Assembly: GCA_938075415.1 (NCBI GenBank)
Contig: CALJHC010000011.1
Span: forward strand, 21,368 to 85,367
Reading direction: 5' to 3'
Length of the DNA stretch: 64,000 nt
Source of the DNA: an uncultured Rubripirellula sp.
GTDB taxonomy: Bacteria > Planctomycetota > Planctomycetia > Pirellulales > Pirellulaceae
This document shows, piece after piece, positions 8,889-18,415 of the stretch. The translations under genes were made by a program, and so were the position numbers. A model generated the notes under the pieces. The model saw only the letters and a list, made by a program, of their open reading frames with translations, had not been told where the DNA came from and did not search any database. Each line of letters starts with the position of its first letter. Position 1 is the stretch's first letter.

Positions 8889-10385
8889 ATGAACCACCTA
8901 GCCATTATCCAACGAGCCATCTCGCATGGCGATCGCATCGCACTACGTTCGCAAAAGGGGGTACACACGTACCGCGAATTGATTGCTGGCTCCCACAACA
9001 TTTCGGCGGCGCTGTTGGACTCAGCCAATGATTTGAATGAGGAGAGAATTGGTTTCCTCGTTCCAACCGGTGAAACATACATCAACGCCTTGTGGGGTAT
9101 CTGGCGAGCGGGTGGTATCGCTGTTCCCCTCAGTATGTCCGCGACCGCGAAGGAACTCCAATACACGCTCGCGGACTCACAAATCAAACGAGTTCTTGTA
9201 GCTGATGAGTCCTCTAAGCACTTAAGCGTTGCCTGTGCGAACTTAGACGTCCAGCTGATATCGATTGACAGATTACCCTTACCCCGGGATCAGAGTCTGC
9301 CAGAGATTCAAAGCAGTCGACGTGCAATGATCCTCTATACCAGCGGGACCACAAGTCGGCCAAAGGGCGTCGTCACAAGTCATGCGTGCATTGAATCGCA
9401 GATTCAATCGCTCATCGAAGCATGGCATTGGCAGTCGAGTGATCGGATCCCGCTATTTTTACCCCTTCACCACATTCACGGTATCATTAATGTCATGTCA
9501 TGCGCCTTGTGGTCGGGCGCTGAAATTGATCCTTACCCAAAATTCAAGATTGATTCCATCATCGCGAAAGTTGCTTCAGGTAATTACACCGTCTTCATGG
9601 CAGTGCCAACCATTTATGTCAAGTTAATTGAATTCTTAGAGACCCTACCGCCCAGTGAATTCGCCTCAATCGCTGAAGGTTTTGGCGCAATGCGCCTCAT
9701 GGTTTCGGGCTCGGCAGCATTACCAGCCAGTGTGCACGAGAAATGGACTGAGTTAACCGGCCAGAAACTCTTAGAACGCTATGGCATGACGGAAATCGGC
9801 ATGGCATTATCGAACCCTTACGTGGGAGAGCGACGTCCCGGTGCCGTTGGCCAACCGTTACCCGGGGTTCAGATACGACTTGCCGATGATGCAGGGAACG
9901 TATTGAAAGAAACCGATAAAGGACCGGGCGAGATTCAGGTGTGTGGCCCAAGCGTCTTCAAAGAATACTGGAATCGCCCCGATGCGACTCGCGACTCATT
10001 TGACCATGATTGGTTTCGCACCGGTGACATTGCGGTCATCGAAAGCGGCTACTTTCGAATCATGGGGCGCAGCAGCGTCGACATCATCAAGAGTGGGGGA
10101 TACAAACTATCGGCGTTGGAAATCGAAGCGTCGCTGCTTGATCATCCAGCAATCTCACAATGCGCAGTGATTGGACTGCCCGACGAAACATGGGGCGAAA
10201 TCGTTGCAGCAGCCGTCGTCTATAGCAAGAACAGAACAGTTGACTGCGAAACATTGCAAAATTGGTGCAAAGATCGAATCTCTTCCTACAAGATTCCACG
10301 CCGACTACTGGGGATTCAGGAATTACCCCGAAACGCGATGGGAAAAATCACCAAACCTGCCGTGGTCAAACTTTTCTCCAATTGA
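8889..10385 (+). CDS. matB: malonyl-CoA synthetase (AMP-forming ligase)
   Basis: Activates malonate with ATP and CoA to malonyl-CoA in the cytoplasm. Seen: adenylation motif TSGTTSRPKG at residues 151-160, RYGMTEIGMALSNP beginning at R297 and PGAVGQPLPGV after it (the MatB/ACSF3-type signature), the RTGD motif near 380 and the C-terminal PRNAMGKI motif whose Lys is the catalytic lysine. Start taken as ATG 8889 (498 residues); TTG at 8874 would add five residues. It is cotranscribed with madLM. No malonyl-CoA decarboxylase lies beside it, so the product may feed fatty acid synthesis directly or a decarboxylase encoded elsewhere. Other short dicarboxylates remain possible substrates. Confidence 0.88.
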   Translation: MNHLAIIQRAISHGDRIALRSQKGVHTYRELIAGSHNISAALLDSANDLNEERIGFLVPTGETYINALWGIWRAGGIAVPLSMSATAKELQYTLADSQIKRVLVADESSKHLSVACANLDVQLISIDRLPLPRDQSLPEIQSSRRAMILYTSGTTSRPKGVVTSHACIESQIQSLIEAWHWQSSDRIPLFLPLHHIHGIINVMSCALWSGAEIDPYPKFKIDSIIAKVASGNYTVFMAVPTIYVKLIEFLETLPPSEFASIAEGFGAMRLMVSGSAALPASVHEKWTELTGQKLLERYGMTEIGMALSNPYVGERRPGAVGQPLPGVQIRLADDAGNVLKETDKGPGEIQVCGPSVFKEYWNRPDATRDSFDHDWFRTGDIAVIESGYFRIMGRSSVDIIKSGGYKLSALEIEASLLDHPAISQCAVIGLPDETWGEIVAAAVVYSKNRTVDCETLQNWCKDRISSYKIPRRLLGIQELPRNAMGKITKPAVVKLFSN

Positions 10386-10877
10386 TGCGAGATTCAAGCA
10401 CATCAAAGAATCTCTTGGCGCGCGGATAGTAACCCAGGAATAATCTTTTGTTGCCTTCAATCCAGCCATTCATAAAATCTGTGCGGAAAAAACGATTCGC
10501 GATGAGCCAATGACCGCTTTCTCACGCGTCTTGATACCGGACTGGGAAAAGGCTTCGACGCCCGGGTGCTACGACAACATTGACGGTCATCCACGCCGAA
10601 CTTGTCCGCTGGCCGCACACGGAGTTTCAAATCCCCGCATCAAAAGCGGACTTAAAATAAGCATTTCATAGCACCAAGGCGACCTGAAAGGTACGACTCT
10701 TGCAGCGATAACGCGATCATCGACGTCGCTGTGCAATTATTGCGACGGGAAAAAATAAGTTAGTTTCAGTCGACCTGACTCGTTTTTCTGAAACGAATTT
10801 GATAGCCTAAATTCAACCAAACCGTCAATCAGTAGCATGACTTTTTCACCTGCAAGATCTTATACCGGTGCTTTCGC
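10386..10877. other. spacer, nothing identified
   Basis: About 490 bp with no supported gene, repeat or hairpin. The right end should carry the promoter of the DUF3592 gene. Confidence 0.45.
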
Positions 10878-11633
10878 ATGTTAGAAAATCAAAGACGACA
10901 ATATCTGCAGGGTACCCCAAAGGATCTTCAAGATCTAATCTACGACAAGCAACCGAAACAGGCACTCCAATTACTGATGCAGCAACGGAACATTGGAAAG
11001 CTAGCAGCCATGATGGAACTTGGCCAGCTTGCTGGCAGAATGAAGAACGAGTTTCCGAACGCAATCGAATTATCTGAACCAACATCGCATCAGATCTCAG
11101 GAACCAAATCAGCGCTTATATGGATTTTATTAGTGCTTTTCATTTTGATCAGCTCCGGGATGACTTTTTTCGGAGTCAGGGGACTGGTGCGAGCAAAATC
11201 CAGCGTCAACTGGCCGACCACCCAAGGCAATATCACCCGCTCTAAAGTTGATGAAGTGAGAGATACTGGTGGGCATGACGGGTTAAAGGAAACCGTCTAC
11301 CACGCCCGCATCTCTTACCTTTACACAGTTGATGGCAAGGATTACATGGGTAAACGTGTCGCGTATGGCGATCACGGAACCAATCATGCGTCTGGACCAC
11401 GGGCAACCGTCAGAAAATACCCTGTGGGAACCACCACCAAGGTCTTTTACATGCAGGACAATCCAGATGAATGCCTTCTGGAACCGGGCATTCACGGACA
11501 AGCTTTTGTCCTGCCCGGAATCGGCATCTTTATTCTCAGTATCTCGCTCCTGGTCCTCTGGGCAATGCTTTCCAGGCACAGTGACAAAATCGAGCACCTA
11601 AATACGGCGGAACATCCAAATGTCGGGCTTTGA
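10878..11633 (+). CDS. DUF3592 membrane protein
   Basis: Function unknown. 251 residues with two membrane helices (about 78-101 and 209-231) flanking a periplasmic or extracytoplasmic beta-rich segment. The order NWPTTQGNITRSKV, YHARISYLYTVDGKDYMG and KYPVGTTTKVFYMQDNPDECLLEPG is characteristic of DUF3592. The N-terminal 75 residues are hydrophilic, Gln-rich and predicted helical, and may be a cytoplasmic dimerisation region. The gene is alone; it converges on the minus-strand esterase gene, 160 bp away. Confidence 0.8.
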   Translation: MLENQRRQYLQGTPKDLQDLIYDKQPKQALQLLMQQRNIGKLAAMMELGQLAGRMKNEFPNAIELSEPTSHQISGTKSALIWILLVLFILISSGMTFFGVRGLVRAKSSVNWPTTQGNITRSKVDEVRDTGGHDGLKETVYHARISYLYTVDGKDYMGKRVAYGDHGTNHASGPRATVRKYPVGTTTKVFYMQDNPDECLLEPGIHGQAFVLPGIGIFILSISLLVLWAMLSRHSDKIEHLNTAEHPNVGL

Positions 11634-11793
11634 TCAGTAATCACTGCTCGGCAAGTATCTGCAATCTTTCGATAAAAATGCAGGTAATTGAATGCTGTCT
11701 TAAAACCGATCTACCTGGGAGTGAAAGTGACTCACACCAATCAGGGAATGTTTCGTGCTTCTTGTCACGTTATAAAGTAACGGAAAAGAATTG

Positions 11794-12897
11794 TTACTTA
11801 ATTTTTCGCTCGCCATATCCATCCCAGACCCATTCAATGGCATGCGGTAAAAACTGCTCCTTAGCATTTCGAATACCATGCCCCGAATTGCGACAAAAAA
11901 GATATTGATACTCATAGCCTTTTGCTTTGAGTACCTTGGCCATGCGATGATTTGCTTCCACCCAATCGTGCATGCCATCACGCATCACATTAGGATTCAG
12001 CAGGTCTTTATCACCCACCGATATGAATAGTCGAATTGGCTTTTTGGGACTGCTGGGAATTAACGTTTGATGGAATTCCCAAGCGCCACCCGGATAATCG
12101 GGGTCATAAGGCCACGCTTGATTCACAAAAGTACCTGATGTGGTGAGCACACGTCGGTACAAGTCGTTTCGAAACCATGACATGATCAGCGAAGCTGAAC
12201 CACCTGAACTTGACCCCATGACGGCTCGAGCCTCAGGATCTTTGGTCAGCTTCAGGCCGAACTGCTCCTCAACACGAGGAAGCACCTCCGTTTCGATGTA
12301 TTCCGCAAACAACCCTGACATGTTGTCATATTCTCGACCTCGCTGATGCCCCTGTGCATCACCACCACCGTTTGCAATCTGGATGAGAATGATAGGGGGA
12401 ATTCGATCTTGCGCGATCAGATTATCTAAAATCCTCGGCATCGAGAGATTGGGCTTACCCTTGGGTCCATCGTGAACCACCATGAAGGGCGCAACAGTTT
12501 CTGGTTGATGCTGTGCGGGAATATAGACTGTGATTTTTCGCTCGTAATCGATTTCATGTGTCTCAACAATTAACGTATTCGGATTTGCTGGATCAACGCT
12601 GCCAAATTCTTTCCGCGCGATACCTGGGTTGAAGATCTTGGTCTGTCGGGAATCAATGGTGAATTGTTTCACCGTTCCCCGAGGAACACCATCGCTCACG
12701 CGATTTTCCGGAGCAGACACATAATCTGGACCTATCACATAATTCTCATAGGCATCCATTGCGGGGCTCTCTCCCCCCTGCAAAATCTTAAAAGGCGGTG
12801 CGCCGGGGCCATCCAAGAGACGAACCGGTGGTTGCGCATCGCTGTTACCGGCAGTTGCAAACAAGACGAAACCGAAGAGCAATAAAAATCTGGACAT
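11794..12897 (-). CDS. secreted enterochelin-esterase-like alpha/beta hydrolase
   Basis: Hydrolase of the Fes/putative esterase fold, probably acting outside the cytoplasm on an acyl or carbohydrate ester. Seen: signal peptide at residues 1-22 (MSRFLLLFGFVLFATAG..DA), oxyanion-region VVHDG near 130, nucleophile elbow GSSSGG with S230 as the likely nucleophile, and a C-terminal NSGHGIRN carrying the likely catalytic His. I chose ATG at 12897 (367 residues) because it begins directly with the signal peptide; a longer frame to 13014 adds 39 aromatic-rich residues that look non-coding. Substrate unknown; planctomycete members often sit near glycan genes. Confidence 0.82.
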   Translation of the reverse strand: MSRFLLLFGFVLFATAGNSDAQPPVRLLDGPGAPPFKILQGGESPAMDAYENYVIGPDYVSAPENRVSDGVPRGTVKQFTIDSRQTKIFNPGIARKEFGSVDPANPNTLIVETHEIDYERKITVYIPAQHQPETVAPFMVVHDGPKGKPNLSMPRILDNLIAQDRIPPIILIQIANGGGDAQGHQRGREYDNMSGLFAEYIETEVLPRVEEQFGLKLTKDPEARAVMGSSSGGSASLIMSWFRNDLYRRVLTTSGTFVNQAWPYDPDYPGGAWEFHQTLIPSSPKKPIRLFISVGDKDLLNPNVMRDGMHDWVEANHRMAKVLKAKGYEYQYLFCRNSGHGIRNAKEQFLPHAIEWVWDGYGERKIK

Positions 12898-13309
12898 AGA
12901 GAAGCCTGAAAAAAATTGAAACGAGCAGCGATAACCTGACCACCAGTAACTGAAAAAACGATACCAGATTCGGAGTGAGACTGGCTTTGAAATGATACCA
13001 GCGATCGAGATCAAATGCTGACTATCATAACGCCATCAACTGACAAGCTTCCCTGAAACCCGCTAATCACCCGACGAAACTATCATCAAATAACCTTTCA
13101 CCTTGTCGGCTTCCATTCATCCTGCCTTTGCCAAGGACGCCGTCATTGTGCGCACCATACCACGCGATGAATCGCCACTTGGTTCACCATCCTTAATTTC
13201 AATCCAACCTAAACTTGAAGAGAGCTCTTCTGCCCTAAGTCAGACGGGAACGTTTCGGTTTCCCTCAGGAAGTTGAATCCATGACCATCCCGTTGAGACC
13301 TCGTTTCAA

Positions 13310-13339
13310 TCAGAGAAAGATTTGCATATCTTTCTCTGA
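13310..13339. other. perfect 12-bp stem-loop, role unknown
   Basis: TCAGAGAAAGAT (13310-13321), loop TTGCAT, then the exact complement ATCTTTCTCTGA (13328-13339). There is no T run on either side and no gene ends nearby, so it is not a standard terminator. It could be part of a small RNA or a protein-binding inverted repeat. Confidence 0.5.
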
Positions 13340-13441
13340 TAACTTGCACTTGAGAGATTCCAACACTCAATGAGTCTCCAAGAGAGAGTCAATTTCATGC
13401 ACGGAGCGTTGTACTTGGAACATCGGAGCATGTCGACGATG

Positions 13442-13483
13442 CGAACCCAACGATACGAACCCAACGATACGAACCCAACGATA
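13442..13483. repeat. three-copy 14-bp tandem repeat
   Basis: CGAACCCAACGATA repeats three times without a mismatch (13442-13455, 13456-13469, 13470-13483). The 14-bp unit is not a multiple of three, as expected for non-coding DNA. Confidence 0.85.
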
Positions 13484-13866
13484 CGGCAACAGTATCAAAG
13501 ACTCGCGATTTAGGAAGAAATACTGAAACTCGGTGTTTTGTCCATGCTAAAGACATCATGACGCAAAAAACTTGAGCAGGCATTCAAGTCAAGTGATGGA
13601 AGGACTTTCGGCTGCTCAAAAAAAAGAAGACTCACAATCAACTGAGTTCGCAAGAAAATCAATCGCGAGAAACTTGGCCGCAATGAAGACAGACCTGAAC
13701 AGGACTGAACAGCGAAACTCGACCGCATTTCACAACAGATAGGTACACGATGCGACTCCCCTACCGATCAAGAAATCTCCTCTCTGGTAGATGGGGCACC
13801 GCAAAAACAGCGAAAATTACTTTCACTAATACACAATTTTGATCGAATCGGACTGAACGTATTTCC

Positions 13867-14675
13867 TTACGTCTGATTCCACACCGGAACTTGCAGAAAC
13901 TGCCCAAGTTTGGCAGCATCAGACCGCAGCGTTTGTCCCTTTCCGTGATCGACGACATTGATGCGCTCGCCAGTTTTGAGAACAAGCTTTAGCTCGTAGC
14001 TGGAAAACGAAGAACTCTTTCGCCTTTGCCGTCAGAGACAAGCTGCAACGCATGAATTCCCTGAAGGCGCACCTAACCCAACTCGATATCTGAATGGGGT
14101 TGAGTCGTGATAGAAATCGCTTTCCGTCCTTTCTTGAAATCACCGCTTCGCTTATCAAATTCTATGGGTGATAGAGAGGCGATGAGGCCTCCGGCACCGG
14201 ATACGACGAAAATCAATCCAAACAAAATCGGAAATATCAATCTTGTGAGTGATCCTGTCATCATTTCATTTGAGGAATTAGCGATCATCCCAAAGCAAAT
14301 AGCGATTCCGATAATGATAAGATCCAACCCAACCAGAAAATAACTCATGGTGGTTTTAAATTCGGCAACGACAGGCCCTTCAATCACCAACTTATGGGTT
14401 CTGAAATTTTTTCCACCGGACTTTGCCCGACCCCAATCCACTCACATTGCGAGTTCATCACCTACCGAAGAAGGATCAAATGCAACCGGACTCCCGGTGA
14501 TTTGACTTAGCACTTCACGCAGCTGTCTTAGCATTTCTTCATATCCTCGCGGGATAAGGTAACACCGGGCAGGGCGTTGTCGTAACAGATTCCAATTGGC
14601 CCGATTTTTTTTAAAAAAGAGCGATTCGCCGAACCAACCTCTTCCACGCTGTGAAGCGAAAACCAGCATTCTCAA
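13867..14675 (-). pseudogene. decayed two-helix membrane protein gene
   Basis: Reading the minus strand, one protein is spread over broken frames. Upstream in-frame part (14445-14675) ends at TGA 14442-14444. Reading continues in the same frame as VDWGRAKSGGKNFRTHKL and two membrane helices (14076-14441) to TAG at 14073-14075, where a Gln codon would fit. Reading on in frame gives VRLQGIHALQLVSDGKG to about 14010. There the frame shifts by one base and continues as SSYELKLVLKTGERINVVDHG and on to KLGQFLQVPVWNQT, ending at TAA 13867-13869. Continuity of sense across all three lesions argues for a pseudogene rather than chance. The SYEL..VL..G.R.NVVDHG tail resembles a hypothetical protein family I recall from planctomycetes. 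The true start is not known. Confidence 0.72.
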
Positions 14676-14735
14676 TCATTAAATCAGCGAATCATGACTC
14701 GAATTAGATCAAAGAAATGAAAGGTTAGCAGCAGG

Positions 14736-15764
14736 TTAGACCACGTCTAACTGAGCGACAAATCGATCCCAGGATAATGGGCACTTTCGGCTGTAATCCC
14801 CATATCTAAAATACTTCTCCATCTCTCCCTCTGCGAGCAACACGCGTTCTGGATTCTCTTGAAAGAGATTCAACCCATCTCGCACCGCTGGACTGATCGC
14901 TTCAAAATCCTTGACATTGATCAAGCAATCCTGAGGAAGAGGGATTAAAAATCGCGACTGGGTTAAGTCTGTCGAAATAAGCACGGAGCGATTGTAGATG
15001 GCTTCATAATGCCGATAGGTCCAACGTGCATTTCCTGCCGGCGTTAAAATTACCCGGCAGGAAGATAAAGCATCAAAGTAGCGTCCAAAACTTAGCCGGC
15101 TTTCGCGCGAGCATAAGTCGGAGAGGTTACCGTGCCGTTGCTCAAGTTCGGACCGCCACTTGGCGTTGGGACAAAGACCACCCCACCACGAGTAGTCCGT
15201 CTCTCTCACCAACTCGCTCATCCATTGAATCCGTTGAGGATACCGAGAGGACTTGGTCTGGTCATTCAGGATAAGTGAAGTAGGAAATCCGAGAAATCCG
15301 ACGTCAAATGCTTTCTCTGGCACAACAGAACTTGAGTACCGTTCACGGAAGCTTCTCTGCCGTAATTTCAGATTCAACTCAAATCTGCGACGCAGAGGAA
15401 GGCAACCCCATTTGATTGTGGGGTTCCAATTCGATTCAACACACGGCTTGAAGTACCGATCGGTCAAAGACTGCAGGAATCGATGATCTGAATAGGCCCA
15501 ATGTGATTCAGGCGTATCATGATAGTCGAACAAGACAATTTGCTTGGCATTAACACGACTTATCTGGTCGGCCTTTAAACGTGACGGAATGCCAATGAAC
15601 AGACAATTAGTCTGATGGAACCTACTTCGATCAAGATCACTCGGCTTGACGACCTTAACATTCCTGCGTCCAGCAAAAAGACGCAGAAACGTCACCAAGG
15701 TGCGTCCGCGCACTCCGCGTCCGGTAGAGGAATCGTCACTCTGGACGACAAGGAATTCAGACAT
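14736..15764 (-). CDS. glycosyltransferase-like (exostosin-like) protein
   Basis: Probably cytoplasmic, about 342 residues with no signal peptide or membrane helix. The C-terminal third has the shape of the exostosin/GT47-like sugar-nucleotide-binding half: a GRYFDALSSCRVILTPAG stretch, then WTYRHYEAIYNRSVLIS, as in enzymes where an R..E pair contacts the donor. The N-terminal half has FDYHDTPESHWAYSDHRF. I do not recognise a precise family or substrate. Start chosen at ATG 15764; GTG at 15773 would add three residues. It stands alone between long spacers. Confidence 0.6.
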   Translation of the reverse strand: MSEFLVVQSDDSSTGRGVRGRTLVTFLRLFAGRRNVKVVKPSDLDRSRFHQTNCLFIGIPSRLKADQISRVNAKQIVLFDYHDTPESHWAYSDHRFLQSLTDRYFKPCVESNWNPTIKWGCLPLRRRFELNLKLRQRSFRERYSSSVVPEKAFDVGFLGFPTSLILNDQTKSSRYPQRIQWMSELVRETDYSWWGGLCPNAKWRSELEQRHGNLSDLCSRESRLSFGRYFDALSSCRVILTPAGNARWTYRHYEAIYNRSVLISTDLTQSRFLIPLPQDCLINVKDFEAISPAVRDGLNLFQENPERVLLAEGEMEKYFRYGDYSRKCPLSWDRFVAQLDVV

Positions 15765-16411
15765 GAGCTGCACCTGACTAAACTGACGTTCGCCGAACTC
15801 CTAAGTAGATCAACAAAAAATATTCCCCCCCATCGCACATCGACAATTCTTTTTTGTGTTGGCAATCACCGGGCAGAAACAGATCACCTCCACAAATCAT
15901 GGCCTATTTTGGCCTGACCTTTCTCGCATTTAAGACAAGAATGCAAAATAACAAAAGGTCACTTTCATAACCAAGACCGGTGAATCCCCCACAACTCGAG
16001 CGGCACGCGAGATCCATCGTATTTAACTTTAAGAAAACCTTTGCCTTTGCCTTTGCCTTTGCCTTTTGGAAATCCGATCTACCGACTGCTTAGTCAACAT
16101 TGCTTCAGTGCCAAAATGTCACACCGTCCACACACATTCGGCTTACCCAAAATCTGAACGGAGAAGCTGCGAAGTTAATGAACCACGACAGACTTGATGA
16201 ATCTATGCCTTCCGCAAAGTCCCTTGCCGTTACAGGAGCTTGGGAAATCTGACATGAAGCCATAGAACTGACACGCCAACGTGCTAGACGCGATTCTCTT
16301 TCAGCAGACTGGCCGAACTGCAAAAAACACAACGTCAGCAGGCGTCAGATTTCCAAATTAGTTTCTCGATCGTTGGTAACTGCCAGCACTCTCCAACATC
16401 CACAACGACTA
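15765..16411. other. spacer with a hexanucleotide repeat
   Basis: About 650 bp without a supported gene. It contains a CCTTTG microsatellite (listed separately). The left end holds the promoter region of the glycosyltransferase-like gene. Confidence 0.45.
16038..16066. repeat. CCTTTG hexanucleotide repeat
   Basis: Four full copies of CCTTTG (16038-16061) plus a partial fifth. The copy number of such tracts commonly varies between strains. Confidence 0.85.
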
Positions 16412-18415
16412 TCACTGACCATCTGTCGTTTCCGCAATGACTCGGAAAATGTTCTCCGAAATCACACCAGTGGGCCCGCTGACTTGAACGGACTCGCCAT
16501 CGGATGACTCGGAGACAGCCAGGTTGCCTATCACATCGACAGGCTTCACTGTTTCAGAAATGACAATTGCTGTTCGCAAAAAGTTGGTCGTGGTATTACC
16601 CGTCACCCTGACGCTGTCCGCCTTGCTTGCGGCCAATGCGTGTCGCCAACGATCAACTGTGTTATCAGAAAAGACCACTTGCGATCCCTCCTGAACCCAA
16701 GTCGCATAATTCGGTGGCCCCGGTCCTTTTCGAGGTCCATTACCCAAAAATTGATTGCCGAGTATTGTTGCAGATCCCTGCAGCAAAACGCCCGCCACAC
16801 CTCCACCCTTGATCGTGTTTTTAAGAATGGTCGCGGAGGACCCACCTTTGATCGCGATGATCGGTGGCATACCACCACTACGTTCAAGAACGTTACCAAT
16901 CAATTCCACTGTGGAACCGTCATCAACACCGACTGCAACCATAACGTTTTCAATGCAACGGTTTCTCGTCAAGTTGGCAACGGCGCCTTCCCTCACTCCG
17001 ATTCCAGCACGTGCATTGCGATGGCAGTCGTTGTCATCAATCACCGCGATCGACTTGCTCTCAATACCGATACCAGCTTGTCCATTTTCGTCGCACTGAT
17101 TCCCTCGGATCTCAACGTCTGCATGATCCTGACAACCTATGCCAGCAAGTTTATTGTTGCGGCAAATATTTCCAACGATGATTGCCCGGGCATGGGATCG
17201 CACCCCGATTCCGGCCATTTGATTTCCATAGCACTGATTGGCACGCACAACGGAATCAGCATTATCCTCAATCCCAATACCAGCCATGATGTTTTCGAAG
17301 CATCGATTATCGATAATGAGAGGCTTAGCCTCATCTTGTGATCCAATTCCGGACAACTGGTTGTGATGACAACGGTTGCCACGGATTACAGGTTCGGACT
17401 TGGACCGGCATCCGATTCCCGCCATTTGATTTCCGAAACACTCATTGTCTTCGATCAACGGTTTTGCAGCCGTACGACACCCGATGCCTGCCTCACGATT
17501 CCGAAAACAGAGATTCCCCCTAACGATCCCCGAAGCTTGTTCGCTAATTCCGATACCAGCTAACTTGTTGTCATAGCATTCGTTATCTTCAATTACCGGC
17601 TCGGTTTCCACGCCGGTTCGCACGCCAATTCCGGCACGGCGATTCTCGTAGCATTTATTTCCACGCACGATCGGTCGGGCCCCCTCGCTTATCCCAATTC
17701 CCGCCCTCAAATTCGAAAAACATTCATTGTCAATCACCAAGGTGGTTGCCCCGGATGCGTGGCCAATTCCCGCATAGAAATTTTCAAAACAACGATTAGA
17801 CTCAATGACAGCAGAGCAACCCATCATCGCTCCAATCCCACCTCCCATATTTCGGTAGGCAACATTGTTGTGAATTCTTGGGGCAACGCGAATTCCATCC
17901 GCCCCCATCACGACAATCCCCGAATAACCAATGTGGTGCACGATGTTGTTGAATACTTCACAATTCGCGATACCGATCACACTGATCCCCGCGATACCGG
18001 GTTTACCAATATCATCATAGGATTGCTCATCACCCCCAGTGGCATGATGCTTGTCCCACAATGCATCGTCATAGCGGCCAACACCCGTCACGGTAAATCC
18101 ATCGACGACGGAATCTTCCGCCATCAGGATACCGGGTGACTCAACATCTCCTTCAGAACCATCGATGATGGTTCGCTCGGCCCTTTTCAGACCCATACCG
18201 CCCAAGTCATCGTTGCCAATACTGCGAAGTGTCACACCCGACTTGAGCTTCACGCGTTCCCTGAACGTCCCCGGTTGGACCAACACAATATCACCACTCG
18301 ATGCCGCATCTATGGCTCCTTGAATCGTTTGATAATCATTCGGAACGTTTATAGAGTCGGCCCTGAGATCGGCAATAAGTCCGATCCATAGGACGATCCC
18401 GACCATCCATTTCAT
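16412..18415 (-). CDS. secreted right-handed beta-helix protein with a cysteine ladder
   Basis: 667 residues. Signal peptide at 1-20, then a DUF1565/NosD-type N-cap with VPNDYQTIQGAIDAASSGD (about 23-41), then a parallel beta-helix. From about residue 185 to 510 there are tandem 23-residue coils of the form N-x-C-x-x-N-x-x-AGIG. The Cys of each coil recurs at 209, 232, 255, 280, 303, 326, 349, 372, 395, 418, 441, 464 and 487: thirteen in register, with one 25-residue coil. Each Cys is preceded two residues earlier by Asn, giving a parallel Asn ladder. Some coils carry a second Cys after AGIG. Beta-helices of this kind bind or cleave polysaccharides, but I see no catalytic set that names a lyase. 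The start at ATG 18415 begins the signal peptide. Confidence 0.85.
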   Translation of the reverse strand: MKWMVGIVLWIGLIADLRADSINVPNDYQTIQGAIDAASSGDIVLVQPGTFRERVKLKSGVTLRSIGNDDLGGMGLKRAERTIIDGSEGDVESPGILMAEDSVVDGFTVTGVGRYDDALWDKHHATGGDEQSYDDIGKPGIAGISVIGIANCEVFNNIVHHIGYSGIVVMGADGIRVAPRIHNNVAYRNMGGGIGAMMGCSAVIESNRCFENFYAGIGHASGATTLVIDNECFSNLRAGIGISEGARPIVRGNKCYENRRAGIGVRTGVETEPVIEDNECYDNKLAGIGISEQASGIVRGNLCFRNREAGIGCRTAAKPLIEDNECFGNQMAGIGCRSKSEPVIRGNRCHHNQLSGIGSQDEAKPLIIDNRCFENIMAGIGIEDNADSVVRANQCYGNQMAGIGVRSHARAIIVGNICRNNKLAGIGCQDHADVEIRGNQCDENGQAGIGIESKSIAVIDDNDCHRNARAGIGVREGAVANLTRNRCIENVMVAVGVDDGSTVELIGNVLERSGGMPPIIAIKGGSSATILKNTIKGGGVAGVLLQGSATILGNQFLGNGPRKGPGPPNYATWVQEGSQVVFSDNTVDRWRHALAASKADSVRVTGNTTTNFLRTAIVISETVKPVDVIGNLAVSESSDGESVQVSGPTGVISENIFRVIAETTDGQ

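Larger units (their letters stand above)
12898..13866. other. gene-free region with a hairpin and a minisatellite
   Basis: About 970 bp. It contains a 12-bp perfect hairpin (13310-13339) and three tandem copies of a 14-mer (13442-13483), both listed separately. Short minus-strand frames across 13395-13728 show no coding character. Confidence 0.45.

Noticed and set aside
16640..17341. 233-codon plus-strand frame antisense to the beta-helix gene
   Set aside because: Explained by the 23-codon repeats on the other strand, which keep an antisense frame open; no protein family sense.
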